A stretch of DNA of 64,000 nucleotides from Paralvinella palmiformis (lineage: Eukaryota; Annelida; Polychaeta; Terebellida; Alvinellidae). How positions within the stretch are numbered: position 1 is the first letter of the stretch; each line of letters opens with the position of its first letter. Below are positions 33,171-44,870 of this stretch, piece after piece. The stretch lies in contig JAODUP010001507.1 in the NCBI GenBank assembly GCA_025642065.1, positions 1 to 64,000 on the forward strand, given 5' to 3'. Made by a program: the position numbers and the translations under genes. The notes below the pieces were generated by a model. That model was not told the origin of the DNA. It did no database searches and saw only the letters and a list, made by a program, of their open reading frames with translations.

Positions 33171-33866
33171 ATGACAACACTGGTAGTTTCAGATTCAAAA
33201 GAGACAACATGGTTAAAACCTGTCCAACTTGGGATCTGCTGCGCATCAGGGTTATTATTTCGACATAAGAACCAGGGAATGATCTAGACCCGAAAAGTTA
33301 TTTCTAAACACAAAATCCTGTTCGGTGGTCAATACAATGTAAAATAAATGTATTCTAAAGGAATACCTTTATTATGTTATTTTTTTCCGTTTCACGGGTC
33401 TTTGCCAGAAAACGGGGGCCATGCAACCCTCTAACATTTCGCCTTTTTTCCCCAAGGTTGATGACATTTCGTGAAAAACTGCCTTTGTATGTCTTCTCCA
33501 AGTTCCATGTTATAAATATACTGAATCTATGAACTTTGCACATTTTGGGAGCATTTCTATGTGAAAAGGGTAATTTCGGGGAAGTAAGGGGTCAAAGTAG
33601 GGACTGACCTCAATTACCCCCTTGTGACTGGCAAATTGCAATATGTGACAAAATTATCTCTTAGTGAGTATTACAAGCTTCATTTTTGTGATTAGTTTGT
33701 TCTTCTACTGCAATGTTTGGCCAACATATGAGCATGTTTATTTCTCTTACACCCACAATATGGTAATTTAAAAAAGGTCGATTTAACACAAAAAGGGTTA
33801 ATACACGCCTATTAGGAAAAATCAGAGGTGGCATCCACCCAGGGGTGTTTTGCAGCCCTATGGACT

Positions 33867-33910
33867 AATGATCTAGGGTGGATGCTTGCTTGTAACCCAA
33901 AGTGATTTGA
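33867..33910 (-). repeat. Right terminal inverted repeat of the 3.65-kb transposon
   Basis: Inverted partner of 30257-30300, with three mismatches. Confidence 0.9.
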
Positions 33911-34164
33911 ACTCCTAAAATAAGCGACTTTAAAAAATCTTCCTCTTTACTATTAGGTGACTGGCGCAGTACGGCTTACCGTTACCCCTAACACGATATA
34001 CCAGGCCATACGATTCTCTCCCATTACTATGTTTTGGAAGTTTGGACAATACTTGACAATATTTGCTGCCCTCGGCGGAAGGATCCGGATACGTATGCGG
34101 TGTTAAAGTTGGTAAGTAGCATCTACATAACTTCATGAATTGGCATGTTATTGCGAAGGTGTAC

Positions 34165-34780
34165 TATATGTCACCATTGACGTGCTCCAGGGGCAGGAAA
34201 GCAAGCCCATCCATCATACCGACACAAGTTTTGATTTCTACAAACTGATGATAGGCGTTGGCGAGGCCAAGTTTCTGAACCTTCTCCAGGTGTTTTGAGT
34301 GAGATGATAGAAACACCCCTGTGTCGCAACATGTTCGCCGAGTACTGCAGTTTCAGTTTGCAGTGATGCCTTTTCAAAGTCGGTAACTACAATTGTAGGA
34401 TATGGCAATAATTAATGTTCACTAAGCTTGTTCATGACAGCATATTGTAGTTCCTCATACAGTCCCTGGTGCTTACCATTGAGCAAGGCATACACACATG
34501 ACACAGCAGCATCACTAATCTCTGCACGAATCACATACAGTTCTTTGAACAATTGTGGAACAACAGAAAGGGTACCATCCATCTACCAGGTGTCACTACT
34601 CGACAGGCGACGTAACGCACCCAAGCTGAAGAAGGCCACAACTCGTTCCGGTTCTTCGGGACCACTGTCCGGAATGAAGAAAGGTAATGGATTCTCCTCA
34701 TCAGTGGTTGTCCATTCATCAGGGATGACTATGTGTGGCAAGGTTTTTAAATTTCTTTTAAACATCATTTGTTACAACGG
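34165..34780 (-). pseudogene. MULE-type transposase fragment
   Basis: Joined - strand frames read DEENPLPFFIPDSG, AFFSLGALRRLSSSDTW, MDGTLSVVPQLFKELYVIRA, CVYALLNGKHQGLYEEL, PTIVVTDFEKASLQ, TQGCFYHLTQNTWR and a tail GLLSCP. This is the order of the MULE transposase domain: 'DGTF...P.lF.QLy.i', the catalytic 'TDFE.A', and 'GC.FHl.Q..wR'. Several frameshifts break it. Confidence 0.85.
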
Positions 34781-34855
34781 CATACAGCAATAAATGTATC
34801 TCCTGTCATTCATTACTCATTTATTCACCCCACCCCCTCCCGCTGATTTAAGTTG

Positions 34856-35060
34856 ATTGGTATTCAAAACCTTGTCATCCTCCTTGACAAGACAATGTAA
34901 TTCTGAACGGAGTCTGGCAAGGTCTGAGGATCAGCAGGGAGAGCACCACTTGTTGGTGTCTGATGTCACATTTACAGCTGTCCTTTCTGCCGATGTTAGC
35001 ACACATATCAGCGGAAGAATGCAGAAGAATCTGGCTAAGAATATATTATGGGGTTGACTT
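34856..35060 (-). pseudogene. Possible FLYWCH/zinc-binding segment upstream of the MULE transposase
   Basis: On the - strand a frame reads LARLRSELHCLVKEDDK just upstream of the MULE transposase. This fits the stretch after a FLYWCH finger ('H.HPPD...A..R...LK') in MULE-related proteins. The finger itself is too diverged to score. Weak call made from position and order. Confidence 0.35.
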
Positions 35061-36755
35061 AGATGTCTTGGCTAGTTCCTTCATGTTGGCGCCTGCCTTG
35101 GCTACACTAACTGTGACGTCATCAGCAAAATGATCATGTATATGATATGAGCGAATCTCTGTCAGATCAGAATATGTGGTCACTGCGCCATTGGAACCTT
35201 CATAACGGGCTTAACATAACCCATCTGATCTAGTCTAACTTAGTAATATGACTATCAACACAAATTTTTGTTTTATATCCTTCTGGTTTTTATAACCTCC
35301 ATCACATATATTGTGTAAACTTCAGATATGTTATGCCAATAAAGATAATCATAAATTATATGACCAGAATGACATTATTGGCACCATTTATATATCTTTC
35401 TGAATCATGATTGCAATGAATGAATCCCTCAATAGTATATGAGTGCAATGATGGATGCAATTGATAAAAGACAATATAAACATTGCAATTGATGATACAT
35501 GTATAAAGAAACCTAAAGATTACATGATTTCAATAAAGGAATCAATTAATTTTCAACATAGAAGAACTTTGTTCTTCTAGTTCAATTTCATTACATATGA
35601 TTTAAATAGATTCGAAAGGTTTCAGTTAAATTCTATCGAAAAGAACTTTAATGGAAAATGCATTTGTTTGATTGATAATCAGGCAACAAAAATATTAGTG
35701 GAGTATTGGGAATATAATATTTGAAAATGTTGACATCATACTTTAATGTTTTAAAGCAAAAACAAATGACATGATATAACAATGAAATGATATAAAAATG
35801 GAAATCTAAACAAATGAAAAAAAGGGAATTGTTTTAGTTCAATGTTTTGTTTAATATTCTTTCATGATGGGCATTTGTCCAATCTACCACTTTATTGATG
35901 AGCATTTATCTGGTGAGCATTTGTCCATGCACCATCTGCCCTTGTTCTCAACCTAATTGGTACTCGCTGATATAACAAGCAGCTCATTTACATAAAGATG
36001 ACAGCTCGATAGATGCTTCTTGCTGCAAGAGTGCAAACAATCTTCACAAGGAATTCACTATATATGTATAGTTTTTTATAGCCATTTCAGTAACATATGA
36101 GGCTTTTTTGGAGCAAGTATACTGTAATATTCGTAAATACGCCTTTATTCCGAAATTACATGTTTAATTGACCCTTGTTTACATGTTATAACCTGGCAAT
36201 GCAGTTTGTATTGTGTCAGATTTCAGGAGCATACAGTCTGTGTCTTGATTGAAAATGGAACACCAACAGAGCATTAATAGTTGATTAACTGACACTTTGA
36301 ACTGGATAAATTTAATATGTGGTTGATTGTGTTCATATTTTGACATCATTTATAATTTGTATGAGGATTTGTATTAATCATGAATGTTTTATATGAATTT
36401 GAACTGTACACTAAGCGAATTAAGCGGTACTATAATGTTTGTACCGGACACACAGGCCACATACAAGCAGACACAATACGATGAATATCTTTGTATAAAG
36501 CAACCACAAGGTTTGGAAGCCATAGATGCAGGATATATTTCCGGTCTCATATTACATAGGTTTCCATCCAGCAAGGACACACAAATTTATACCCCGTCAC
36601 CGGTAATAATAATAATCCATATACTACAGGTACCGATAGTGAGACATTAATATTAAATACAAGTGATTGCCAGTCTAATGCACTGTCAGTCAAATACAAG
36701 TGTTATTGCTATTGGCCCATACCTGCCCTGTAATAACTAAGGTTTTGACACATAT
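35061..36755. other. Intergenic, no gene seen
   Basis: AT-rich, without domains. A frame at 36384-36650 (+, 88 codons) has no recognisable similarity. The right end of the MULE is not visible by eye. Confidence 0.45.
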
Positions 36756-36964
36756 GAAAAGTACTGAGATCTCGGCCTTAACTAAGCAGTCTCTCTCTTT
36801 CAAAACTCCGAACTCATGTAGTCTTTAATCTACTTTATTCCAATACATTCTACAAACTCTACAAAACTATATAAAACTCTACTCTTTCTACAAAATCCAC
36901 TCACTCTACAAAACATAATCAAAACTGTACGAAAACTACAAAAAATAACAACAACACATTCTTA

Positions 36965-37028
<64 letters not shown>

Positions 37029-37330
37029 ATAATAATTCCATCACCACGCTCAGCGTTGTTGTCCGGTGTACCACACATAGTCATCTGGCCCAATCATTGG
37101 TGACTTGGCTGAGTCAAAAACAATCCGTTACAACAAAAACTTCTCCCACATATCCAAACCATACTATAAAGGGGAATCCCCCCCCCCTTCACCAGCACAA
37201 TCAACAAGTTGTCCAGTGGAGACCAACATTTCCCTTGATACAATTTCCGCTGCCTTGGCTGTACAGTAACAAACATTCAATAACAAAACTTTCATACATT
37301 CAACCCACGCCACAAACCGCTAAGCGGCAA
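36756..37330 (+). repeat. Dispersed repeat R1, copy 2
   Basis: Same order of blocks as 5650-6020, interrupted by a (TA)n microsatellite at 36967-37024. It continues past the point where copy 1 is cut by the SINE ('tcaacaagttgtccagtgga', 'ttggctgtacagtaac'). Confidence 0.7.
36967..37024. repeat. (TA)n microsatellite
   Basis: About 29 uninterrupted TA dinucleotides inside repeat R1 copy 2. Confidence 0.95.
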
Positions 37331-37484
37331 GAACCGGCGCGATCACTAACTCTTCCTATCATCAATCTATTTGAGAACCGACCATGACTTTACACATATG
37401 TCATGCTAACAAATCTGACTTACAAGCCGACATATTGTAGATATATTATTGTATTATTTGGGTGTACGTGATTTGCTTTGAAGA

Positions 37485-37565
37485 AACGTCCAGAATTTGA
37501 ATTCACGTTTCGAGATTATCTGTGCCTGTGCCTTATTATACCTAGCTAAAACATATTGCCCGTGC
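37485..37565 (+). repeat. Dispersed repeat R2, partial copy
   Basis: 'gaagaaacgtccaga.tttgaattcacg' and 'ctgtgcctgtgccttattat' as in 40260-40410; truncated on the left. Confidence 0.75.
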
Positions 37566-37639
37566 CAGAGATTGAGGTTCTTTTTACCGATTTTGTAATA
37601 ATTGATATAAAGGGTTAGTGACGAGTAGTTAATAATATT

Positions 37640-39112
37640 TATTGGATAGAAAGGCTTCTGATTCTCTGACCACTCATGATTCAACTAATTCACACTGCAA
37701 TTCTTTTTTGAAACATTTCAAAGATAAGATCACCCAAATTCATGTTTCTTTCCTAGTTTCTGCTTCTAGTTGTAATATTGATTTTCTAGTTGTACATCAA
37801 TCTTGCAGAGTGTTTAAACCAGCCTCACTTACTGAAGTTTCGAAACTGATTTTATCATCCCCTAAGAAGTCCTGTGAACTTGATCCTATCCTTATATTTC
37901 TGTTAAAATCTTGTCTTCACACACTAATTGTTCCAATTAGTAAGATAATAAATGTATCACTAAGCTCTGGAGTGTTCCCATCTCATTTTAAACATGACTA
38001 TGTAATCGCTCTTCTTAAGAAATCATCTTTACCAGCCAATGACATATACAGTTATAGACCTATTTCTAATCTATCATTCATATCTAAAGTATTAGAAAAA
38101 GCCGTATCCTGTCGTTTGAAAATTCACTTAAACTGTAATCACCTGTCTAATGTTTTTTCAGTCTGCTTACAAATAAATCACTTTACAGAGTTCGCTCTAC
38201 TAAAAGTTCATAGCGACACAGCACTAAATATAGACACACGAAAGGTCACAACACTAACATTTTAAGATTTATCCGAGACTTTGGACACCATTGATTATTC
38301 TGTTCTTCTAGATCGCCTCTCTGATTGGTATGGCATATCATACACAACACATACCTGGACCCGCTCTTTCTTACAAAATAGGTTTCAATCAATAAAATAA
38401 GAAAATATTTTTCAAAGGTACTGCCTTTGTTTTGTGGTGTTCCCCAATGCTCTGTTCTTGGACCACTACTGTTTACATTGTATACCATACCACTAAGCTC
38501 ACCTATTCACAGCCAGAAATCAGACCATCATTTATATGCAGATGACACTCAAGTTGACATATATTTATCTACAGCCGACACTGATCTTTCCCTTAAACAA
38601 CTTGGTGACTGTTTCAGTGATATCTCTGGCTGGATGCCAACAAAACAGATTTAATCATTATAGGTACATCCAGACAACGCAGCAAATTGAAGAACTGCTT
38701 AGCTAGGGTTGTCACAAGGTCTCCTCGGCTTCCCCATTCTGTCCCATGCTTTCTTTAGCATCCAAGCCCAGAGAACTCCGTTCATCAGGTTTTCATTTGT
38801 TATATGTTTCAAGGGTTAAACTCATACTGGGACTCGTGCTTTTTCAGTTGCTGCCCCTACTCTTTGAAATTCACTCTCTGAACATGTTAGGTCATCAAGT
38901 AGCATAGTTTCTTTCCGTCACCATTTGAAAACTTACCTTTTCAGACTCGCTTACCCTTCCAAAGTTTTCTTTCCATCTGATCATTGCTGATGAACTTTGC
39001 ATCGTACCCGGACTATGAGTCTGCCAAACCCCTGTACTAGGTACGCCACTGAACTCGATTCATTTCGAGGATATTGGCGCTATAGAAGTTGTGTAATTAT
39101 TAATAATTATTA
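37640..39112 (+). mobile_element. CR1/L2-like LINE, RT through 3' end, decayed
   Basis: 207-codon frame at 37642-38265: FLKHFKDKITQIH, LTEVSKLILSSPKKSCELDP, FPSHFKHDYVIALLKKSSLP, YSYRPISNLSFISKVLEKAV. After a stop, DLSETLDTIDYSVLLDRLSDW (motif A, decayed). Then a frame at 38427-38654: [18 protein letters not shown] (motif B), [13 protein letters not shown] (catalytic ADD intact) and [14 protein letters not shown]-terminal tail lies near 38720-38970. The end 'cgaggatattggcgctata' plus TAATTA repeats resembles CR1/L2 3' termini. Another piece of the same family is at 48173-48830 (-). Confidence 0.87.
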
Positions 39113-40135
39113 TTTGTATGTTTATGAGGTATTTGATCTTCCAGCTAATATCACCAGGCATATTTTCCTGCGGTTGAGATGTTACGTTTTCTGTGATTAT
39201 AGAGAATATGTTTCAATGTCCGCACATTCTAAGAATAGTTGATCTAGAGCTGTATATTCCGTGCACTATTTGCGTCAATGGAGGGACACCGTTTCAGTGT
39301 TTGGCCTGGTCATCCAGCATTTAAATGACTGTAGCAGGCACAGCACTCTCTTAATGCATTATAAGTACTCCTGACTCAGGAATAGAAACATCGCATCTTG
39401 AGCGGTGGCATTGGGCACAACTTGCATGGTTGGTGTGTCTTTTATAAAACTTCAGTTGCATATAAAATTCATCTTAGTTGTATGTGGGAATAGAATTATC
39501 TTTTCTAGATCCAGCTATATCCAGTCTGTGCTATGATATTCAAGGCTAACTTTAGTATCCTTGTCATTAATAAAACCCTCTATTATAATTATAGCTTGTA
39601 TTGCAGAAATTAAGTCTGATTTGAAAATGTTAATATATAGAACGGCAATTCCACCATAACGGTTTGCTATAATAGTGACGAGGAGGTCATAGTATTTATT
39701 AGGTTTGTATATTTATAAGGTATTTGAAGCTCCAGCAAATATCACAAGCATATTATGCTGCGGTTGAGATGTTACGTTTTCTGTGCGTGGAGACAGTATG
39801 TTTCCAGGTCCGCGCATTCTAAGAAAACTTGATTTAGAGTTGTATATTTCGTGCATTTTTGGAGAGACGCCGTGTAGGTGTTTGGTCTGGTTATTCGGCA
39901 TTTAAATGACTGTAGCAGGCACAGTGCGCTACTAAAGTATTATAAGTACTCCTGACTCAGGAATTGAAACATTGCATCGCATCTCGAGCGGTGGCATTGG
40001 ACAGAACTCGCCTGGTTGGTGTGTTTCATATAACAACATTAGTTGCAAATAAAATTTACCTTCGTTTTATGTGGGGATAGAACTATGTCCAGTTATGTCC
40101 AGTCAGTATTATGACATTCAAGGCTAGCTCTAGGT
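39113..40135. repeat. Local tandem duplication (39113-39560 and 39703-40135)
   Basis: Both copies carry 'tgcggttgagatgttacgtt', 'catttaaatgactgtagcag', 'aagtactcctgactcaggaa' and 'gagcggtggcattgg' in the same order, offset by ~590 bp, with moderate divergence. No coding content. The first copy starts right at the LINE 3' end, so the duplicated material may be the LINE's old flanking DNA. Confidence 0.85.
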
Positions 40136-40259
40136 TTGAATGTATTACTTGGGTGTTCTATACCCAAACTCCATGACTGTCATAGCCTTGGAGTTTGGGA
40201 GTTTGGGAGCAAATCATCTATTGTTGGTGATAAACCTTTTTGTTTTTGTTTGTTGGTTT

Positions 40260-40410
40260 AGGTACTTGTGAGACATTACAATGTTTCAGCATGAATAGTC
40301 GCCACTCTGGATTCAGTCCCCTGAAGAAACGTCCAGAGTTTGAATTCACGGTTCGAGATTCTCTGTGCCTGTGCCTTATTATACACAGCTATAAAAACAC
40401 ACACACAGTC
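40260..40410 (+). repeat. Dispersed repeat R2, copy 3
   Basis: 'tcgccactctggattcagtc', 'gaagaaacgtccagagtttg', 'ctgtgcctgtgccttattat', ending in a CA run. Matches 13343-13590. Confidence 0.8.
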
Positions 40411-40417
40411 TATCTAA

Positions 40418-41224
40418 GGGCAAGGGTAAAGGTAAGACGCTGGATAATAGGTTTTCGGTGTTGGGTGGGATAGATCCATTCTCCGTCGGGGCGGAATGGA
40501 CCTGGAAGTCGGCATCAGAACCTACGACCACTCGGGCCCTGGTTAGAGGCAGAAAATCTCCCTGGAAGACCGATATCATTGAGAGCACTCCAGTTTGTTC
40601 AGGTGATTTTCCGGAATTGCCTAAACCGCAGCGAGTGACAAGGTCAACCCGTAAGACTCTCAACCTTACGGAGATAAATTCTACCCCGACGACGTTGAAG
40701 CGTGGACCACCTCCTCCGAGCTCCCCAACAGAGGATGAAGGAACATCCGAACGGTAAGTCCGCCCCACAAAAAGAAAATAGGAGAGAACATTAAAGGATG
40801 CCACCCGGCCATGGTGCGAACCCACAAAACGGATAAAGCGACAAAAAAGAATTGGACCTGGCGAAAGACCACCAAGGACACATTGATTATAGGAGAAGAG
40901 AATGTGTCCAGGATAACGGCTACGCCGCACCAGAATGTGCAGCTAGAAAGCTTCCCTGGGGCCAGATTTCAGCATTTTACCGATATGCTGAAGGATAAAG
41001 CTTTTGTTGTTGGAGGTAACTACCCTACAAATATTATTTTAGCACTGGAAAGAAATGACCGTAGCTTGGATGCTCAGAAAACATCGATTCGAAATTTAAA
41101 AACCATGTTGACATGGATTAAAAATCGATATGATTCGAGTAATATTTTCCTTCCAGAAATAAATTATTCAAAATTACTACCGAAAGCGGAACAGACTAAT
41201 CAATCGATCTATGGGTCATTGTGA
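40418..41224 (+). pseudogene. Retroelement ORF1-like protein with degenerate SGNH-esterase-like domain
   Basis: Frame 40458-40757 is a basic, Pro/Ser/Thr-rich leader (EINSTPTTLKRGPPPPSSPT). A shift leads into 40811-41224: NWTWRKTTKDTLIIGEENVS, VQLESFPGARFQHFTDML, AQKTSIRNLKTMLTWI and IFLPEINYSKLLP. The pattern 'TLIIGDSN...I', 'SFPGA.F.H' and the late 'I.FP.INYS' recalls SGNH/GDSL-type domains carried by retroelement ORFs. The catalytic GDS is GEE here. It sits immediately upstream of Penelope-like sequence. The link to that element is inferred from position. Confidence 0.55.
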
Positions 41225-41499
41225 ATGGGCTACGGTCATGCCCAAGCTGGTTACTCAGAAATTCAAAATTGGTTCCAATAGTGTAATGGGAATTCTATGG
41301 AGAGAAGACACGGTAAATTCAATGGTCCACCACTGGTTAGATTTTTTAAACTAAGGTCTTCAGAGGGTCAAACTTACCCCTGTTATAAAATAATTAATAA
41401 CATTTTAAATCTTTGAAGTCACGTTTTGACGACATTAGAAACAAACTTACTAAGTAAGGGACTAACATTCGTTCAAACCCCTAAGATTTCTAAAACACC

Positions 41500-42000
41500 C
41501 ACTTTGGAAGCAACCAGGGATTTCGGGAGAAAACTGAAAATTAAATATTTCTTTCGCTACGAACTATTTTAATAAACGACAGAAAAGTTTTATATCTAAG
41601 TCTAACTGCGTTCCACCTGACAAGGGAACTTATCCCGATTTAATAGAATGCATAAATAACTTTACAAAGGTAATAGATTAACTAAATGTCCTACGGGGAA
41701 AACAAAATTAATAATTGAAGAAAAATTAACACTAAACAACTTACGCAAAAATAAAGATATAGTAATTAAAAAAGCTGATAAAGGTTCGGTAGTAGTAATA
41801 ATGGACAAAAAGAATTATATTACAACCGTCCATCTCTAGGTGATTATATTTTAATACCGATTGAACAAATACATAGCTCAGGTTCTGATTGGCAGGACCG
41901 AATTAATAGACTAAAACGAGAAACCTTTTGGATTGATACCCTGGGATCATTAGAACCAACAGGGTTAAACAAACAAAACAAAAAAACGTTCGGAAGATAT
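41500..42000 (+). mobile_element. Penelope-like retroelement remnant
   Basis: Broken + strand frames read TLEATRDFGRKLKIKYFF, KLIIEEKLTLNNLRKNKDIV, then IKKADKGSVVVIMDKKNYI, the N-terminal RT block of Penelope-like elements ('L..L..n.dIVIkpADKGgavVv....Y'). After a jump at ~41833, RINRLKRETFWIDTLGSLEP and TGLNKQN follow, like the segment after the GIY-YIG endonuclease ('e.fWI..L.TL.P.GLN'). The RT core and most of the GIY-YIG are deleted. Confidence 0.68.
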
Positions 42001-43910
42001 ATTAGAATCGGCCGAAAAAAGTGACACTGTAGCTCTAGTAATGCCGTTTTCTAGAACAGGCAATATGGCTTCAAGAATAATAAATAAACATTTTAAGATA
42101 TTTCAACCGAAGAGTTATTTAGAACACTATCAATATAGTATCATCACTGTTTACACTAAACATAAAAGCCTCTCGGGTTATTTAGTGTCAAGTAAGTGGA
42201 AATAAATACCTTAAAATAAATAGAATGTCTCCTGAAGCTCCGGAAAAGTTAATCACAAACACAACTTCAGTAAAGCGTCAATCGCCCGAAACACAAAAAT
42301 CTCATTCCACCGTTACTATGTTTGTAAAGCAATGAGATATCTATATATCAATTGTCAAATAGGAAGCTACGAATAATTCATTTGAAGTAAATTTAGGTTT
42401 ATTTTCTTATTATGTTGGACACTTTCACACCTGTACAAACATATAAATTCTATTCAATTATCGTTGGGATGTTTTCAAAACACCGGGTTACGTAAGTTCA
42501 CAAGTAGAACAAAGAGATTAAAATAGCACACTTCCTTTGTTAAAAAGAACTAAAGGATTAATTGCGTGGCTTCCTATTGAAAATTGTGTATATAAACCGG
42601 TCGTTGCTATTGGGTTGAGTCGTGTTGTATCGCTGCTATTAGTATTAATCTGAATTTATTCTCATTTATGCTTATATTATTCATACATTATTCATACTGT
42701 GTATTAATATTTTATTTTTCCATTTTAGGCTTAATCTTTCTTGGTCGTAGTGTTCGGCACAAAGCCTGCTATTGTTTTAATCATAGTTTCTTTTTTATAT
42801 TTAGATTATCCTCTTCTGGATTATTTTAGAAATTAGTTTTTTTCTTTCATTTTTCTCTAATTATAACGGTAATTAATTATACATGCAATTAAATATTTTA
42901 AAAAAAATCAGTTTGGAGTTATAATTGTTGTTTGCATGAAAGTATAACACCTGTGCCAGCGCCTTAAATATCTAATTTAAAAAAAACGCACACACACAAA
43001 CACACACACGCATACACACACACGTAGTTTATTCTGAAGGAGCAGATCTTCCACTCCAGAATTGAAGGTTGTTGCTTTTGGGAGATGCTTTTAAATGGAA
43101 GCATTGAAGTGATTAAATGAGTAAAAGGAACTGAGGGCTTATAAGTTCCCCAAGAAAACATAGAAATACCCCACTCCCTCCGAGTGTACCATTGTATATT
43201 TCACATTGCATATATAATGTTATGTGACAGTGTGAACATGAACCAGTGTTTGTGTGTATATACAGGCCTTTAGTTTTCACAATAATAATTTTGTTTTGGT
43301 AATATGTTGGTACTGTGTCAGTAAAATCACGTAACCGCAATTTAGCTTCCTTTGATTATTATATTGCGTACTACTGTTCATCAAAAACGAAATATATCTT
43401 TCTGATATTTCACTACTGGAGAGAGTGGCAAAGTGAAGTAAAGCGATGCATGAGAATTGTGACACAGAAATATGTAATTGTTGTACCATACAGTTAATTA
43501 TGTTACAAATATATTTGAACTAAAATATCTTTATTTAAATCATTGGTATTAAAATCGGTTAACATGACTTGTTTTCATTGAACATAAAAACAGTTTCTGA
43601 TTAATGGAACCAAAGTTTTACAATTCATGCGTTAAACATCAATCATCATCATCATCATCACAATGCATGCAACCGAAAAGTGTTTAACATGAAATATGTA
43701 ATCCGAACGCCATATATATATGAATGCATGACGAATAACGTAAGAGTTGACAAATATAAATGTTTTTAGTAGTCCACTTTCTTCAATAATAACTATTGTG
43801 AACAATCTCTTTCATTATTATAATTCTCCATTTTTTTGCCTTCTACTGGTAAAACAGGAAAAATTCCAAAATAACTGTTGCCAACGTTTCCCTTCAGTCT
43901 GTCTTAACAA
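42001..43910. other. No gene seen; possible retroelement 3' sequence at the start
   Basis: 42001-42650 may still belong to the Penelope-like relic ('tataaaccggtcgttgctat' near 42590 looks like a promoter-type sequence). The rest is AT-rich with a (CA) run near 42990-43023 and an (ATC)n run near 43640-43660. Confidence 0.4.
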
Positions 43911-43916
43911 GCTACA

Positions 43917-44272
43917 TCACGCTGAATCATCTTTCACAGGCAGCTGTTGAAAGAGGCAGTGCAAGTACCATTCAACTAACATGATTATGTTCAGAAATAA
44001 TTGACTGTAATCACGGAAGAACTCCTGATTGTAAGGAAGTATTGCTTGAGATCCAACCGTTTGTGATATATCCATTCCCTGTCCATTTGGGGTGGCCATG
44101 CTGCTGGGTTCAGCTCTTTTGCATTGCGTAGCACTGGTCTTTTGTCGATGTCATACAGGTGAGCACTGACATGATCAGTAGCAACTTTGATGATATTAGC
44201 CTTCAGATCTTGGAAAACGGTGATCAACATAATAGTGTTGAAAACTGGGGTCTTCGGGCCGATCATCAGCAT
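43917..44272 (-). CDS. Unrecognised ORF fragment, possibly transposon-derived
   Basis: - strand frame of 93 codons at 43991-44272: MLMIGPKTPVFNTIMLITVF, ATDHVSAHLYDIDKRPVLRN and ELNPAAWPPQMDREWIYHKR. The composition looks like real protein rather than chance (few low-complexity runs, mixed polarity). I do not recognise the family. It lies just downstream, on the same strand, of a THAP exon from a P-element-like relic. Confidence 0.35.
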
Positions 44273-44379
44273 TCACCCTACACGGACTCTTCTGGAGATT
44301 GTTCCCTGCTCTGTGGCACAGTGCTGTGAGTGAAAACAATAAATGCACTGTCTTTATGTGACAATACTGCACCTAATAT

Positions 44380-44870
44380 GATGTCATCATTCTGGTATCA
44401 CATATTTTATGATTACTTGTTTATTTTGTTCATTGTAGATAAAATAAATATAAAGCATAGATCATGTAAACATGTATTTCATTTATGGTATGCGCCTCTG
44501 ACTATCTGTCCAGTTTTCCCCTCTGTTGTTATTAGCAAAAGCATGTAGATACCTTTCTTTTAGTTTCTTAAATTGAGTATCCTCAAAATGAATGGCACAG
44601 ACTTTGAAGTGCTTCATATCACTTGACTTTCTCCCCAGTAAGTCCACTCTCCTGATATTCTGGATCCAAGAAGTCCATCTGTAAAATAGAAATACAATTC
44701 TTTAAATATATTTTATATACTCTAGTCTATTTCATATATGATCACTCAGATACTCTATGATTGACCAAATTTCATTATAATAATAATAGCAAACAGTTGT
44801 TAATAACAATGTCAAATGCCTGTGTCACTGACACACCCATAGAAATGCAAATTTGTTCAAATGTATCAAA
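44380..44870 (-). pseudogene. P-element-like THAP exon, second copy
   Basis: Exon 44553-44678 encodes WIQNIRRVDLLGRKSSDMKH, KVCAIHFEDTQFKKLKER, the second half of a THAP zinc finger (W, ...C.xxHF) in an intact frame, with an AG acceptor and GTATC donor. It lacks the extra T that breaks the 9673-9799 copy. The flanking intron sequence also matches the first copy (9560-9670 and 9800-9960), so both came from one element family. No transposase core remains here. Confidence 0.8.

Larger units (their letters stand above)
30257..33910 (-). mobile_element. 3.65-kb DNA transposon with 44-bp terminal inverted repeats
   Basis: Ends at 30257-30300 and 33867-33910 are inverted copies matching at 41 of 44 positions, starting TCAAATCACTTTGGGTTACA. 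A second shared block (TTAACCCTTTTTGTGT) follows directly in the left end and after a ~65-bp insertion in the right end. The interior carries a broken multidomain gene on the - strand (see 30850-33170). No target duplication is visible: the flanks are AAGTA and ACTCC. Superfamily is not certain; a nuclease-bearing type such as Academ is one possibility. Confidence 0.8.

Noticed and set aside
30257..33910. Joining the MULE transposase (34165-34780) to the 3.65-kb transposon
   Set aside because: The MULE sequence lies outside the right terminal inverted repeat, so the two are separate elements unless a larger consensus shows otherwise.
40379..40930. 183-codon - strand frame
   Set aside because: Antisense of the retroelement ORF1-like sequence; no recognisable motifs.
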